Source of the DNA: a virus
IMG/VR virus record: IMGVR_UViG_3300009104_000006
Span: 38,094 to 102,093 of that record
DNA: 64,000 nt
Reading direction: 5' to 3' (one strand)
The translations under genes were made by a program, and so were the position numbers. Positions within the stretch are counted from its first letter, which is position 1, and every line of letters begins with the position of its first letter. The notes beneath the pieces were generated by a model, which did no database searches, was not told the DNA's origin, and saw only the letters and a program-made list of their open reading frames with translations. This document shows positions 1 through 7,945 of this stretch, in pieces.

Positions 1-1
1 C

Positions 2-2161
2 TCGGACATTAAGGCGAAAGGGATAGATAAAGCATCATTGATACGTCTCGACGTGCCTAATCCAATACACCTTTACGACATTAAGAGTGAGATTCAGACT
101 TATGAGGCAGATATGCCTTACACAGACCAATTGATTATTCATGCTTATCCCGACAACAAGAACATACCGGACTTTCATCCGAGAATTTGGTATTTCGATA
201 TGGAATGGCAACCCGAAGGGTGTCCACATGAAGGCGCAATTACCATGATTTCGATTGACGACACTATGGGAAATCGACCATTGGTATTCGCTTGGAAAGA
301 AAAGGAAGATGGTTGCACCATAGACCACATAGAAAGAGAAGGAGGATATGATAGATACCTCTATGGAAGCGAACAGGAAATGCTCGACGCTTTTCTTAAG
401 CACTTGAATAAGTGCAACCCCGACATTCTCATCGCGCACGCCATCTATTGGGCCGACTTGCCTAAACTCGTTGAGCGTTTAGGAAATAGAGCAGACAAAC
501 TCAGTCCATTGGGGCAAACAGTAAGGCCACGCAAAAAGGATGGCTACCACGATAATGCTCAACCAATTTTAGGAAGGCTCGTTTACGACACTGCGCTCGC
601 GTGGAATACAGGAAGCGGATTGGAGGCAGTTTGGCAGAAGAATGGACGTGGAACATTCAGAAACAAGAAACTCGCAACCATCGCAGAAGATTTAGAGTTA
701 GCCAAAGAGTTAGGTGAGCAAGGAGAAAAGATGGATGCTGATGTATTTACATGGTGGGTTGAGAACTTTGATGAGTTCGTTGATTACTGTGTGCGCGATA
801 CTACACTATTGAGGCATTGTGCTGAAAAGGTGAATGCGATACCTTACCATTTGGCTATGCAGAAAGAATGTGGAGTCGTCTTCAAAAGCACCTGCAACGT
901 ATCTCGTTTTGTAAGAGGGCGTATCTCTCGCCATACTGACATAAAGGCTCTCACCACTCACTACCACCAACGCGACCAATACGATGGCGCAGACGTGCCG
1001 GAAACTGTTGGTGGACGACACGAAGGAGTCGCCTGTATTGACTTCAAGTCCATGTATCCTCAGATTTGCGTGGATGCGAATCTATGCCCAACGACAAAAC
1101 AGAAAAGTGGCGGTGAAGAAATCCGAAGCGTTGGAAACGGAACGCATTGGAGAAAAGAGGCATCGGGCATAGGCGTCATTCCAGCCATCATTTCGGGTAT
1201 GCTTGAACTGCGACAAGACTACAAGAAGAAAATGAAAGCAGCAAAGAGCGAAGACGAGAAACTCAAATGGGATTTATTGCAGACTGCCGTTAAAGTCGCA
1301 ACCAACGCAATCTATGGCTATATGTCTCAGAAGAAAGTAAGTGGTGGATGGATAGACCCCGATGTGGGTCGCACCATCACCTACTATGGAAGAGAGTGCA
1401 TCAACACCCTTCTGCTGGAAAGTGAGAAGGCTGGTTATACGGCTCTCGCAGGCCACACCGATTCCGGTTATATTCAAATTCCATTTGATGAGATAGACGC
1501 TCACCTCAAGAGCCTCAACAAAATCATTAGAACTCGATACGAACTTCCCATGATGGAAATCGAGTTAGAAGCCTACTTTGACTATTGGCTAACTGCTGAT
1601 GTGAAGAATCAAAACTTCGGATTTATGATTTGGCCTCCCGAAAAGAAGGGGCAATTGAAAGTAACAGGATTTTCATACAAGGCTTCCAGCGTATCTCCAC
1701 TCACAAAGACGATACAAGGGAAGATATTCGATTTAGTCGGAACAGGAGCAGATGAAGAAGAAGTTACGAAGGCGATTAGAAAAATATCACTTGACGTTCT
1801 TGCGGGAAATTGGACGTGGGATGCGCTTTCACCGTATGGAAAAATAGGCAAAGCAGAATACAAGAGAACGCCGCCTATGGCCGTGAGAGGGGCATACTAC
1901 TACAATGACCATATCAACCCTAAAAATCCCTTTAGGGTCGGAGAAAGCCCACAGTGGTGCTATGTGCTACAAACTCCCAAAGATATGCCCCCGACTCTTG
2001 TCGTTGGATTTAGGGATGCGACAGAAGTCAAGGATTTCCAAATTGATTATGCCGTGTGTGTTCAGAAGTTTATCGAAAAGAAAATTGAGAACATATATCG
2101 GGTTTTGGATTGGGATATTGGAGAGGCAATTGGGAGACAAAAACCCAAGACGCATTGGTGA
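2..2161 (+). CDS. polB: Family B DNA polymerase (5'-partial)
   Basis: Replicative DNA polymerase with proofreading. Numbering from the TTG at 38, the exonuclease domain shows Exo I (FDMEW, about residue 54), a divergent Exo II (HAIYWADL) and Exo III (YCVRDTTLL). The polymerase domain shows motif A DFKSMYP (Asp about 335), motif B KVATNAIYG (Lys about 419) and motif C HTDSGY (Asp about 475, in place of the usual YGDTDS). The frame is open without a stop from base 2, and the residues before the TTG read as ordinary protein, so the real start is probably upstream of the window and 38 is not the true start. The four motif blocks in order make the family call very safe. The gene is the first seen of a + strand replication operon and ends 5 bases before the next ATG. 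Confidence 0.93.
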   Translation, partial: SDIKAKGIDKASLIRLDVPNPIHLYDIKSEIQTYEADMPYTDQLIIHAYPDNKNIPDFHPRIWYFDMEWQPEGCPHEGAITMISIDDTMGNRPLVFAWKEKEDGCTIDHIEREGGYDRYLYGSEQEMLDAFLKHLNKCNPDILIAHAIYWADLPKLVERLGNRADKLSPLGQTVRPRKKDGYHDNAQPILGRLVYDTALAWNTGSGLEAVWQKNGRGTFRNKKLATIAEDLELAKELGEQGEKMDADVFTWWVENFDEFVDYCVRDTTLLRHCAEKVNAIPYHLAMQKECGVVFKSTCNVSRFVRGRISRHTDIKALTTHYHQRDQYDGADVPETVGGRHEGVACIDFKSMYPQICVDANLCPTTKQKSGGEEIRSVGNGTHWRKEASGIGVIPAIISGMLELRQDYKKKMKAAKSEDEKLKWDLLQTAVKVATNAIYGYMSQKKVSGGWIDPDVGRTITYYGRECINTLLLESEKAGYTALAGHTDSGYIQIPFDEIDAHLKSLNKIIRTRYELPMMEIELEAYFDYWLTADVKNQNFGFMIWPPEKKGQLKVTGFSYKASSVSPLTKTIQGKIFDLVGTGADEEEVTKAIRKISLDVLAGNWTWDALSPYGKIGKAEYKRTPPMAVRGAYYYNDHINPKNPFRVGESPQWCYVLQTPKDMPPTLVVGFRDATEVKDFQIDYAVCVQKFIEKKIENIYRVLDWDIGEAIGRQKPKTHW

Positions 2162-2166
2162 TTGAA

Positions 2167-2298
2167 ATGAATGGTAAAGATATAGACAAGTGGTCTGAGA
2201 TGCACGTGGGCAGCCTTGCTCTTACACGAACTATCGTAGGTTTCGTGAATGTAATCTTGAGCGTTATAGTAGTAGCGAAATTATTTGGGTGGATATGA
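2167..2298 (+). CDS. Small single-span membrane protein, unknown function
   Basis: A 43-residue protein with a polar N terminus followed by a hydrophobic segment from about residue 18 to the end (TIVGFVNVILSVIVVAKLF), consistent with one transmembrane helix. The ATG at 2167 lies just after the polymerase stop, and the stop overlaps the next ATG as ATGA (2295-2298), which supports the reading frame. It is too short for a family assignment. Small membrane proteins in viral early regions can act in host takeover, membrane attachment of replication or lysis, but nothing here selects among these. Confidence 0.55.
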   Translation: MNGKDIDKWSEMHVGSLALTRTIVGFVNVILSVIVVAKLFGWI

Positions 2299-2423
2299 TG
2301 TTGTCTCAATGCGTATGTGGATGGCATGGTATTACCACAACCTGTATGGTGAACGGAACGCCTACTTGTCCAAACTGTCGAAAACCATTCACCAATATGA
2401 GATGTGAGGGGTGTTCTGAATGA
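2295..2423 (+). CDS. 42-aa Cys-rich zinc-ribbon protein
   Basis: A 42-residue protein with cysteines at 6, 8, 17, 25, 28, 37 and 40, including CPNC and CEGC pairs typical of a zinc ribbon. Its ATG overlaps the stop of the preceding gene (ATGA) and its own stop overlaps the next ATG (ATGA at 2420-2423), so it sits exactly between two coupled genes. It is one of several tiny zinc-ribbon proteins in this arm. Function unknown; a nucleic-acid or protein-binding role is the usual inference for isolated ribbons. Confidence 0.6.
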   Translation: MMLSQCVCGWHGITTTCMVNGTPTCPNCRKPFTNMRCEGCSE

Positions 2424-3418
2424 AGTTTAATCCGAATGAAGAGGCTTTCTTTGAGCGGCGCACTGAAGCGCATACGCCGGAACTGCTTGAATCATACAAC
2501 AGGTCGTGCTATAATTGGACACCCGACATGAAGGATATGATACTGAGGGCAAGTAAATCGTCTATCAATGACTATGATTGGTGTCCTCATCAATACAAAC
2601 TCAAGAATATCTATCGTCTCTCCGAACCGGAAAACGATGACATGATTCGTGGAACGAACGTGCATAGCATAGTCGAGTATTTCTGGGATAACGTAGGAGC
2701 AAAGATTCCCGAAGCCCTCGTGCTTATGAGAGAAGGAAAGAAGATGCTCGCAAAGGACTTACTGTGGCAGGTAATACCGACACCTCCGCTTCCATACCAA
2801 TTTGGAGAAGAAGTAGTCATACGAAAGTGGTTTGATTGGCAGTGGGATAGATTTCTCATTACAGATGGAGAAAATTGGACACCCGTTGGAAACGAAATAT
2901 CAGCACACGGCGTCGTTATGGTGGAAGTGGATGGCGAAGAATATCCTGTCCATCTTCGAGGATTCATTGATACCATCTTCTCGGATGGAGAGGGCGGCTT
3001 CATACTGATGGAACTTAAGACAGGTAAATGGCGAGAGAAGAAGACTGCCACTAAGATGAGAGTGGAAATGCAGATTTACAGAATGATGCTTGAAGAAGGA
3101 GAATACACTGATTTTCTCCCTATCACACATTGGGCTTGGGAGTTCCCAAGAGGATATGTGAATGGCGGCGATAGGGCCGAATGGGAATTAGAAGAAACTG
3201 GAACACGAAAGACGCAATTCGCCCCTCGAACTGCGATGAGGAAATTACAGAACCTTGTGAAAGGACACCTATATGATTCATTTGAACCAAAAATACGAGA
3301 ATGGAGAACACCCAACGGAGAGACAATGACAAATTGCTCTTACTGTTCGTTTATGGAACTGTGTCCGGCTTGGGGAATGAATGAAGGAGAAAACGAATAT
3401 GAGAATGAAGAAGAATGA
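2420..3418 (+). CDS. Cas4/RecB-like PD-(D/E)XK nuclease with probable Fe-S cluster
   Basis: A 332-residue nuclease-like protein. Visible elements in order: a first cysteine in DWCPHQY (Cys55), RGTNVH (about 77-82, helical motif with His), the catalytic Asp in RGFID, the ELKTGK strand with the E-x-K signature, QIYRM (Q-x3-Y motif), and three clustered cysteines near the C terminus in NCSYCSFMELC. One Cys before and three after the nuclease core is the arrangement of Cas4, AddB and RecB-type Fe-S nucleases. A role in DNA end processing during viral replication or recombination is inferred. There are no cas genes or CRISPR array nearby, so an adaptation role is not supported. It is translationally coupled to both neighbours. 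Confidence 0.8.
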   Translation: MKFNPNEEAFFERRTEAHTPELLESYNRSCYNWTPDMKDMILRASKSSINDYDWCPHQYKLKNIYRLSEPENDDMIRGTNVHSIVEYFWDNVGAKIPEALVLMREGKKMLAKDLLWQVIPTPPLPYQFGEEVVIRKWFDWQWDRFLITDGENWTPVGNEISAHGVVMVEVDGEEYPVHLRGFIDTIFSDGEGGFILMELKTGKWREKKTATKMRVEMQIYRMMLEEGEYTDFLPITHWAWEFPRGYVNGGDRAEWELEETGTRKTQFAPRTAMRKLQNLVKGHLYDSFEPKIREWRTPNGETMTNCSYCSFMELCPAWGMNEGENEYENEEE

Positions 3419-3722
3419 ACTGAAAGAAAAAGTGAATAGAACGGCAGACATTTTGTCTGAGATGTTGAAAGGAGAAGATGAGAACATGGAAGTGAATGTA
3501 ACTTACGGTATGTTGGGAACGGGAGATTTCAAGGCCCAATTAACCAAGCAGATGACGCTTGATTACTACACCGAAGAGAACGCAGAAGTTCCTTATTTTC
3601 ACGTTCTTGACGTTGTGATAGACAAGCGCGCATTTACGTATACTGAGAAGAACTTGTTTCCCGAAGGGCCAGCGTCCTTAGCAGTAAAAATCCATCGAAG
3701 ATACAAGGATATGGCTGAGTAA
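3399..3722 (+). CDS. Hypothetical protein in replication operon
   Basis: About 107 residues, not recognised. The N terminus is Lys/Glu-rich and probably helical. The rest mixes strands and aromatic residues (LDYYTEENAEVPYFHVLDVVIDKRAF), suggesting a small alpha/beta fold. The ATG at 3399 is preferred to the upstream ATG at 3381 because AAGGAG (3384-3389) lies about 9 bases before it. The gene overlaps the end of the Cas4-like gene and ends one base before the primase ATG, so it is probably co-translated with both. No catalytic motif is visible. Confidence 0.6.
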   Translation: MRMKKNELKEKVNRTADILSEMLKGEDENMEVNVTYGMLGTGDFKAQLTKQMTLDYYTEENAEVPYFHVLDVVIDKRAFTYTEKNLFPEGPASLAVKIHRRYKDMAE

Positions 3723-3723
3723 T

Positions 3724-4827
3724 ATGGCGTTTGCGTCATTGATACGCGACTTCCCAAGAGAAGTCCTTGAAGTAAGTTCGAGCGGTAAGCACGGAGGGCG
3801 TTATATCGTCCGCGATTGGGAAGCGTTGGAAAAGTATTGGAGAGGGAAGAACGGGTCTGGTAATGCGTATCACACTGCATATGGGTATCGAAGCACCCAA
3901 GCGCCCAAGCACCATAGAGTCGAATACAATACTGCAATAGTCAGACACTTTGTAATGGACTTTGACTGCAAGGACTTCAAGAATGGAGGTGTTGATGTTG
4001 ATTTCTCCTTCATGCAAGAACAAGTGCAACGCCTTCACAGACACCTATTGGACAATGACTACCAACACTACATCTTCTTTACAGGAGGTGGATTTCACAT
4101 CTATATTCCTTTGTCTGAAGCATTCCTACCAATAGACGGATTGGAGGTAACAAGAATCAAAAGTGCCGGAAGAAGGCTAATGAAACGCTGGCATGATAAC
4201 CTCAACCTCTCATGTAACGACCCTACTGTTGCATTCGACCTTGCGGGAATGATACGCATCCCTAACTCCTACAACGCAAAGAGAGGGTGTTGGGTTATAC
4301 CGATTGAAAGTGATGAACTCATGTCCTTAGATTTCGAGACTATTTACGAAATAGCACAGGATTACAGACGTGGCTACATCGTTCAAGGAAGCAAACCACT
4401 CAAACTCATTCTGCCTAAGAAGAATAATGCCTTTAGCAAGAAAGAGCGAAAGAATGTATCTGATTTACCCACAGTCTCGTTAGGCTCAATCAAGGTTCTG
4501 CCTTGTATAGCCCAAGCGGCTCTTGGAGCAGGTAATCCAACACATAGAGCGAGATACCATCTCGCATCCTATCTCGCAGACAGGCTTCGTTGGTTCTTTC
4601 CGATTGATAATGTGCCGAAAGAAGACTTGCCGAAACACGTCGAGCAGATTGTGCAGATATGCTCGGAGCAAGGATGGGTCGATTGGAACGAAAACATAAC
4701 GAGAACCCAAGTCGAGAGCATAGTGTTCAAGGGTTATGCTCATGCACGTTGTGAAACTTTGATGCAAGAAGGCCTGTGTGCAGGTAAATGCAAGTATTAC
4801 GATGGAACTGCGGAGGATTTGCTATGA
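3724..4827 (+). CDS. Archaeo-eukaryotic primase, probable PriS-PriL fusion
   Basis: DNA primase of 367 residues that makes primers for the viral polymerase. The N-terminal half carries AEP motifs: MDFD (Asp79 and Asp81, metal binding), GGGFHIYIP (121-129, with the conserved His125) and DLAGMIRIPNSYNAKRG (about 178-194, third motif region). The C-terminal third resembles the Fe-S domain of the primase large subunit: LPCIAQAAL (Cys261), then R-rich helices, then HARCETLMQEGLCAGKC (Cys343, Cys352, Cys356). Four cysteines in this order, with the phrase GLC, are the PriL-CTD pattern. The primase call is strong. The PriL-like part is a motif-level inference. It is coupled (ATGA) to the downstream Cys-rich gene. 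Confidence 0.82.
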   Translation: MAFASLIRDFPREVLEVSSSGKHGGRYIVRDWEALEKYWRGKNGSGNAYHTAYGYRSTQAPKHHRVEYNTAIVRHFVMDFDCKDFKNGGVDVDFSFMQEQVQRLHRHLLDNDYQHYIFFTGGGFHIYIPLSEAFLPIDGLEVTRIKSAGRRLMKRWHDNLNLSCNDPTVAFDLAGMIRIPNSYNAKRGCWVIPIESDELMSLDFETIYEIAQDYRRGYIVQGSKPLKLILPKKNNAFSKKERKNVSDLPTVSLGSIKVLPCIAQAALGAGNPTHRARYHLASYLADRLRWFFPIDNVPKEDLPKHVEQIVQICSEQGWVDWNENITRTQVESIVFKGYAHARCETLMQEGLCAGKCKYYDGTAEDLL

Positions 4828-5039
4828 GAGAGTGTAGCGAATGTGGCGCCAAGTTAAGCCATAGGAACCCCCAAAGAAAAGCGAATGGAAAATACTCATT
4901 CAGAAAATTATGCCAGCCTTGTTTCAATAATCCAAAGGCCGAAGACCGTTGCATCGCCTTAACTGCGAAAGGGAAGAGGTGCAAACTTAGACGTCTTCCC
5001 GAATCAAAAAGGAATATGTGTGCGATGCACAGGAGGTGA
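4824..5039 (+). CDS. Small Cys-rich zinc-binding protein
   Basis: 71 residues starting at the ATG that overlaps the primase stop. It has two zinc-binding halves: CSEC...CQPC (Cys4, Cys7, Cys30, Cys33), then the pattern RCIALTAKGKRCK...CAMH (three Cys and a final His). The second half resembles a small module common in phage and protist virus proteins that reads C-x-A-x-T-x-K-G-x-x-C...C-x-x-H. It is basic overall, so nucleic-acid binding is likely. Its last codons form part of the strong Shine-Dalgarno of the next gene. Confidence 0.65.
   Translation: MRECSECGAKLSHRNPQRKANGKYSFRKLCQPCFNNPKAEDRCIALTAKGKRCKLRRLPESKRNMCAMHRR
5031..5039 (+). promoter_or_regulatory. Strong Shine-Dalgarno AGGAGGTGA
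   Basis: AGGAGGTGA, a near-perfect anti-SSU match, ends 4 bases before the ATG at 5044 and includes the stop codon of the preceding gene. It fixes the start of the downstream zinc-finger gene at 5044 rather than the upstream in-frame ATG at 5020. Confidence 0.75.
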
Positions 5040-5043
5040 ACAG

Positions 5044-5517
5044 ATGCAACCAATCAACGTATCTAATACGACTCTATCCACATACAAGGGGAGAAGACAC
5101 CGTAAGTTCGACGCTAAACAAAAGAAGCGGCATGACTTTGGAAAAGCACAGTGTGTGATTTGTGATGAGGTATTTACCAAATATACACATAACACAAAAG
5201 TGTGTTCTAAAGAGTGTAGGAAGAAAAAGAAAACACGCAATAATCGCAAGTATAACGAAGAAAATCCTGAGAAGCAAAAAGCGTATGCACGCAAGTATCG
5301 TGAAAAGAATCGTGAGAAGATAAAAACGGAAGCACGCAAGTGGCGCGAAGAGAATCGTGAGAAAGAAGCGGCGAGAAGCCGCAAGTATCGCAAAGAGAAT
5401 CGTGAGAAGACAAATGCGTATGGCCGCAAGTATTACGAAAAGAATCGTGAGAAGGTATTAGCGAGAGACCGCGCACGATATCACGCAAAGAAAAAACAAG
5501 AGGAAGTGAACAGATGA
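5044..5517 (+). CDS. Zinc-finger protein with charged 15-residue tandem repeats
   Basis: 157 residues. The N-terminal part holds a Cys4 finger (CVICDEVF...KVCSKEC, about residues 36-60). From residue 69 follow five consecutive 15-residue units of the form K-Y-R-E-K-N-R-E-K-x6, then a basic tail. The repeats are strongly charged and alternately basic and acidic, predicting a long helix or coiled coil. Repeats of this look are common in phage proteins linked to HNH-like or DNA-binding functions, but no HNH catalytic motif is present here. Function unknown; DNA or RNA binding is likely. The stop overlaps the ATG of the ERCC4 nuclease (ATGA at 5514). Confidence 0.65.
   Translation: MQPINVSNTTLSTYKGRRHRKFDAKQKKRHDFGKAQCVICDEVFTKYTHNTKVCSKECRKKKKTRNNRKYNEENPEKQKAYARKYREKNREKIKTEARKWREENREKEAARSRKYRKENREKTNAYGRKYYEKNREKVLARDRARYHAKKKQEEVNR
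5248..5472 (+). repeat. Five 45-bp in-frame tandem repeats
   Basis: Units start at 5248, 5293, 5338, 5383 and 5428, each encoding 15 residues that begin KY or KW and contain the NREK or NPEK core. The units differ at many bases, so the array is an old amplification kept by selection on the protein. It is coding and contiguous, without spacers. Confidence 0.85.
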
Positions 5518-6194
5518 CTGACTTATTCATAGACACCAACGAGAGAGGCAGATTATGCGAATCCGTGATACGCAAGGCCGAAAGTGCAGGCTTGTGTGTT
5601 GAAAGAAAGACGCTTGTGGTTGGCGATTACCTGTTAGGCGCAGCGTGCATCGAAGCCAAATCGGTTAGCGACTTCCTCCATTCTTGCGACACCGGACACC
5701 TGTGGAAGCAATTGGATAACATGGATGCTAATTACGAACGCTTCTTCTTATTGATACACGGCAGTATATCAGCCTACGTCAAAATGAACAAGAAGCATTC
5801 ATACAGCCGCATCCAAAGTAAGATGGTAGGACTCATAGCGCGCACTATGGCAGATTTTGACTGCCAAGTCTTGTTTACTCCAAACGTCAGTGAAGCCGCC
5901 TCATTCGTGGTGAAACTACACAACAAACTCCACAAGCCAGCGTCTCAACATGGCGCACAGGGAATACGTAGGGTCAGCACAAACGATGTGCGGAAGGACA
6001 TACTTCTGTGCATACCCGGCATAGGCTCAGTCATGGCTGATAGATTACTCAAGGAATGTGGCTCTATTGAAGAGATGCTTTTCTTAGACTCACTCAAGAA
6101 GGTGAAAGGGTTGGGCGACAAGTCAGCGAAGAAAATCATCAAGGCATTAACCAGCGAATCTCCTGTTCACATCGAAAGGAAGGTGTTCAATTGA
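5514..6194 (+). CDS. ERCC4/XPF-family structure-specific nuclease with HhH domain
   Basis: 226 residues. The nuclease domain shows FIDTNERGR (Asp7, variant of D-x-R-E), GDYL (37-40) and IEAKSVSD (Glu47, Lys49, Asp53, a variant of the E-R-K-x3-D signature with Ala for Arg). The C-terminal part (about 160-215) has two helix-hairpin-helix motifs, IPGIGSVMADRLL and VKGLGDKSAKKII. This is the architecture of archaeal XPF nucleases without the helicase. It likely cuts branched DNA such as flaps, forks or recombination intermediates during viral replication. The EAK in place of ERK is worth noting but keeps the metal-binding Glu, Lys and Asp. It ends the first tightly coupled gene block. Confidence 0.88.
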   Translation: MTDLFIDTNERGRLCESVIRKAESAGLCVERKTLVVGDYLLGAACIEAKSVSDFLHSCDTGHLWKQLDNMDANYERFFLLIHGSISAYVKMNKKHSYSRIQSKMVGLIARTMADFDCQVLFTPNVSEAASFVVKLHNKLHKPASQHGAQGIRRVSTNDVRKDILLCIPGIGSVMADRLLKECGSIEEMLFLDSLKKVKGLGDKSAKKIIKALTSESPVHIERKVFN

Positions 6195-6322
6195 TTTGGT
6201 ATTTAAACGAAGATAGTAATTCCGATTATTCCGAAACAATGTCTAAACAGGGAGAATTAAATACGAGTGTATAGACGGGACGAAGGAATACTCGGACAGG
6301 AGATAAGGGGAGAGAAAAGAAA
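6195..6322 (+). promoter_or_regulatory. Largest gap in the early arm; possible archaeal promoter
   Basis: A 128-base gap in an otherwise overlapping operon. It contains AT-rich stretches like archaeal TATA boxes: TATTTAAA (6200-6207) and ATTAAATA (about 6256-6263). A purine-rich Shine-Dalgarno region, AAGGGGAGAG, lies ahead of the ATG at 6323. A second early promoter for the ATPase-to-thermosome block is a reasonable inference. A 27-codon frame from TTG at 6191 to 6274 exists but has little support. Confidence 0.35.
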
Positions 6323-7735
6323 ATGAAGAAGGCAAGTGAATATGAAGCAGTGAAGAAGTTCTCCGTGTTTGACGGCTACGTCAAGCACTTCGGGAACATA
6401 TCAATGGACAACGATATACCAGCGATGCTATCGTTCTTCTTTGTGCAGGGCCAATTAGCAGTGCCATACGTGCGTATACCTTGGGGGGCAACCCACTTGG
6501 ACCCGCGTGTGCATTCGTTTTGGATTCAATCAAGCAGAACGGGCAAGTCAATTGCATGGGAGTTCGTAGGCGACGTATTGAAGGACGTGGGAATCCCTAC
6601 GGACCTCTATACCACAGGAACTGACGCAGGATTGATAGGCGGGTTCGAGGAAACATTGGTGGATGGAAACAAGGAAGTCGAATTGAAGGAAGGCTTCTTG
6701 AACGGACGAAAGGCGTTGAACTTCGATGAAGGTTCAATCATCCTCAATCCAAACAAGCATAGCCAAGAGACGGTTCTGTATCTGCAATCGGCGTGCAACC
6801 CTGTTGGAAGCAACAACAACATACTCGTCAAGCACACCAAACAAGGACGAATTGAAACTGAATCGCTGGTATCACTGTGGATTACCACATATCCACCTGC
6901 CGGCGTTAAGGAATATGTGCTGACGAAAGGAATCTTCCAACGAGTTCTGCTATATTGGTCTAATTGGAGCATGGATAGAAGAAAGAACGTCAGTCAAATG
7001 AGAGGGGAAAAGTGCTACAAGAGTATACCCAAAATGAAAGTCTCTTACGATGAGATAGTGGAATACTTCGTCTCATTGGAAAAGAGATTAAGAGACAAGG
7101 TGCTTGAACTCACGGAAACCTCCTTCGTTGAATGGGATGCTATGTCGAGAGCGGAGCAAGAAACCATATTACAGGATTGTATGACTGAGATGTTCAGTGC
7201 AGATGAAGGAACATTCTATGCCGCACTTGCTGGTTCGATAGACGACTATTACGAATTGATGGATGGATTAGGGCCGGGCATCAGCGATGTAGTGGCGTCC
7301 TTCATACCCGCTATGGAGAACTACACGGCTATCCTATCGACGCACATGGCTATGCTGGATGATAAATGGATTGTAACGGGCGACCACGTGGATATGGCAA
7401 CGGAAATTTTGTATGACCTATTCAAGAATCTCATACAGTGGCTTGAAGGCGAAGTCGAGATTGGACCGAAAGTGGCTGAAAGAGCAACACAAAGGAACAA
7501 GTGGATTGTTGCTTACCAAGCCACCGAATCTGTGGAACTTGGAAACAAGGGCGACGCATGGCGCAAAAAGAACGGAGTGATTGGTGCTTACCTATCACAG
7601 ACAGGAGTTACTCGTGGCACAGGCTACGCTCACTATGCTAAATGGGCAGTGAAATTGTTTGATAATGCTAAAGATGGCACTACGGGATATGTGCGACTAA
7701 AGGAGGAGTTCAAGAATGACAGTAAGAAAGCGTAA
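6323..7735 (+). CDS. P-loop ATPase, candidate replicative helicase
   Basis: 470 residues, family not firmly recognised. A Walker A-like loop, QSSRTGKSIAWEF (about residues 73-85), is followed by a Walker B-like strand, KALNFDEGSII (about 133-143), then SLVSLWITTYPP (sensor 1-like) and KGIFQRVLLYW, a possible arginine-finger region. The spacing and the phrase around GIFQR recall primase-associated superfamily 3 or DUF3987-type ATPases more than DnaB or MCM. It sits after the polymerase, primase and nuclease genes, and no other helicase is visible, so the helicase role is a context inference. Alternatives are a DNA-packaging or recombination ATPase. The C-terminal part (about 400-470) is probably a small DNA-binding helical domain. 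Confidence 0.6.
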   Translation: MKKASEYEAVKKFSVFDGYVKHFGNISMDNDIPAMLSFFFVQGQLAVPYVRIPWGATHLDPRVHSFWIQSSRTGKSIAWEFVGDVLKDVGIPTDLYTTGTDAGLIGGFEETLVDGNKEVELKEGFLNGRKALNFDEGSIILNPNKHSQETVLYLQSACNPVGSNNNILVKHTKQGRIETESLVSLWITTYPPAGVKEYVLTKGIFQRVLLYWSNWSMDRRKNVSQMRGEKCYKSIPKMKVSYDEIVEYFVSLEKRLRDKVLELTETSFVEWDAMSRAEQETILQDCMTEMFSADEGTFYAALAGSIDDYYELMDGLGPGISDVVASFIPAMENYTAILSTHMAMLDDKWIVTGDHVDMATEILYDLFKNLIQWLEGEVEIGPKVAERATQRNKWIVAYQATESVELGNKGDAWRKKNGVIGAYLSQTGVTRGTGYAHYAKWAVKLFDNAKDGTTGYVRLKEEFKNDSKKA

Positions 7736-7850
7736 GATGTGCGTCGAATGTAAAGGGCGCGGTGTAGTATGCTATCAAAATGTTGATGGAGAGTATGAAC
7801 TCGAACTATGTATGTGCGCAGCATACCCAAGGGAGATGATGCAGGAATGA
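7716..7850 (+). CDS. 44-aa zinc-ribbon protein with DnaJ-like CxxCxGxG motif
   Basis: Starts at an ATG inside the end of the ATPase gene, after AAGGAGGAG, and overlaps the next ATG by ATGA. It contains CVECKGRG, one copy of the DnaJ-type C-x2-C-x-G-x-G motif, then Cys19, Cys32 and Cys34 (CMC). It is too short to be a co-chaperone and probably folds around one zinc ion. It lies in the same operon as the thermosome, but a link to folding is speculative. Confidence 0.55.
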   Translation: MTVRKRKMCVECKGRGVVCYQNVDGEYELELCMCAAYPREMMQE

Positions 7851-7945
7851 CGGACCCGCGAATTAAGTTATTTTGGATTCAAGCCTGTCGTAGTGGCAGA
7901 TGTGGTTGTAAGATGCCATGGGCTTGTATGGAGGAAGAGAAATGA
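7847..7945 (+). CDS. 32-aa Cys-rich peptide
   Basis: A very short frame, supported mainly by ATGA overlaps at both ends (7847-7850 and 7942-7945). It has four cysteines (positions 14, 19, 21 and 27), a basic centre and an acidic C terminus. It may bind a metal, or may simply be a coupling frame that carries ribosomes to the exonuclease gene. The chance of a spurious frame is real. Confidence 0.4.
   Translation: MTDPRIKLFWIQACRSGRCGCKMPWACMEEEK

Noticed and set aside
35-439. 134-residue - strand frame over PolB
   Set aside because: It is antisense to the polymerase exonuclease region and no coupled neighbour or Shine-Dalgarno supports it.
2420-3418. Part of a CRISPR-Cas adaptation module (Cas4)
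   Set aside because: No cas1, cas2 or repeat array is present; Cas4-like nucleases occur alone in many archaeal viruses.
5004-5429. - strand frame rich in Phe/Ser/Arg repeats
   Set aside because: It is antisense to the zinc-finger repeat gene and owes its length to the 45-base periodicity.
5248-5472. CRISPR-like regular repeats
   Set aside because: The 45-base period is contiguous and in frame, has no unique spacers and encodes a charged protein repeat.
6191-6274. 27-codon frame from TTG overlapping the ERCC4 stop
   Set aside because: No Shine-Dalgarno or recognisable composition; the gap is better read as a promoter region.
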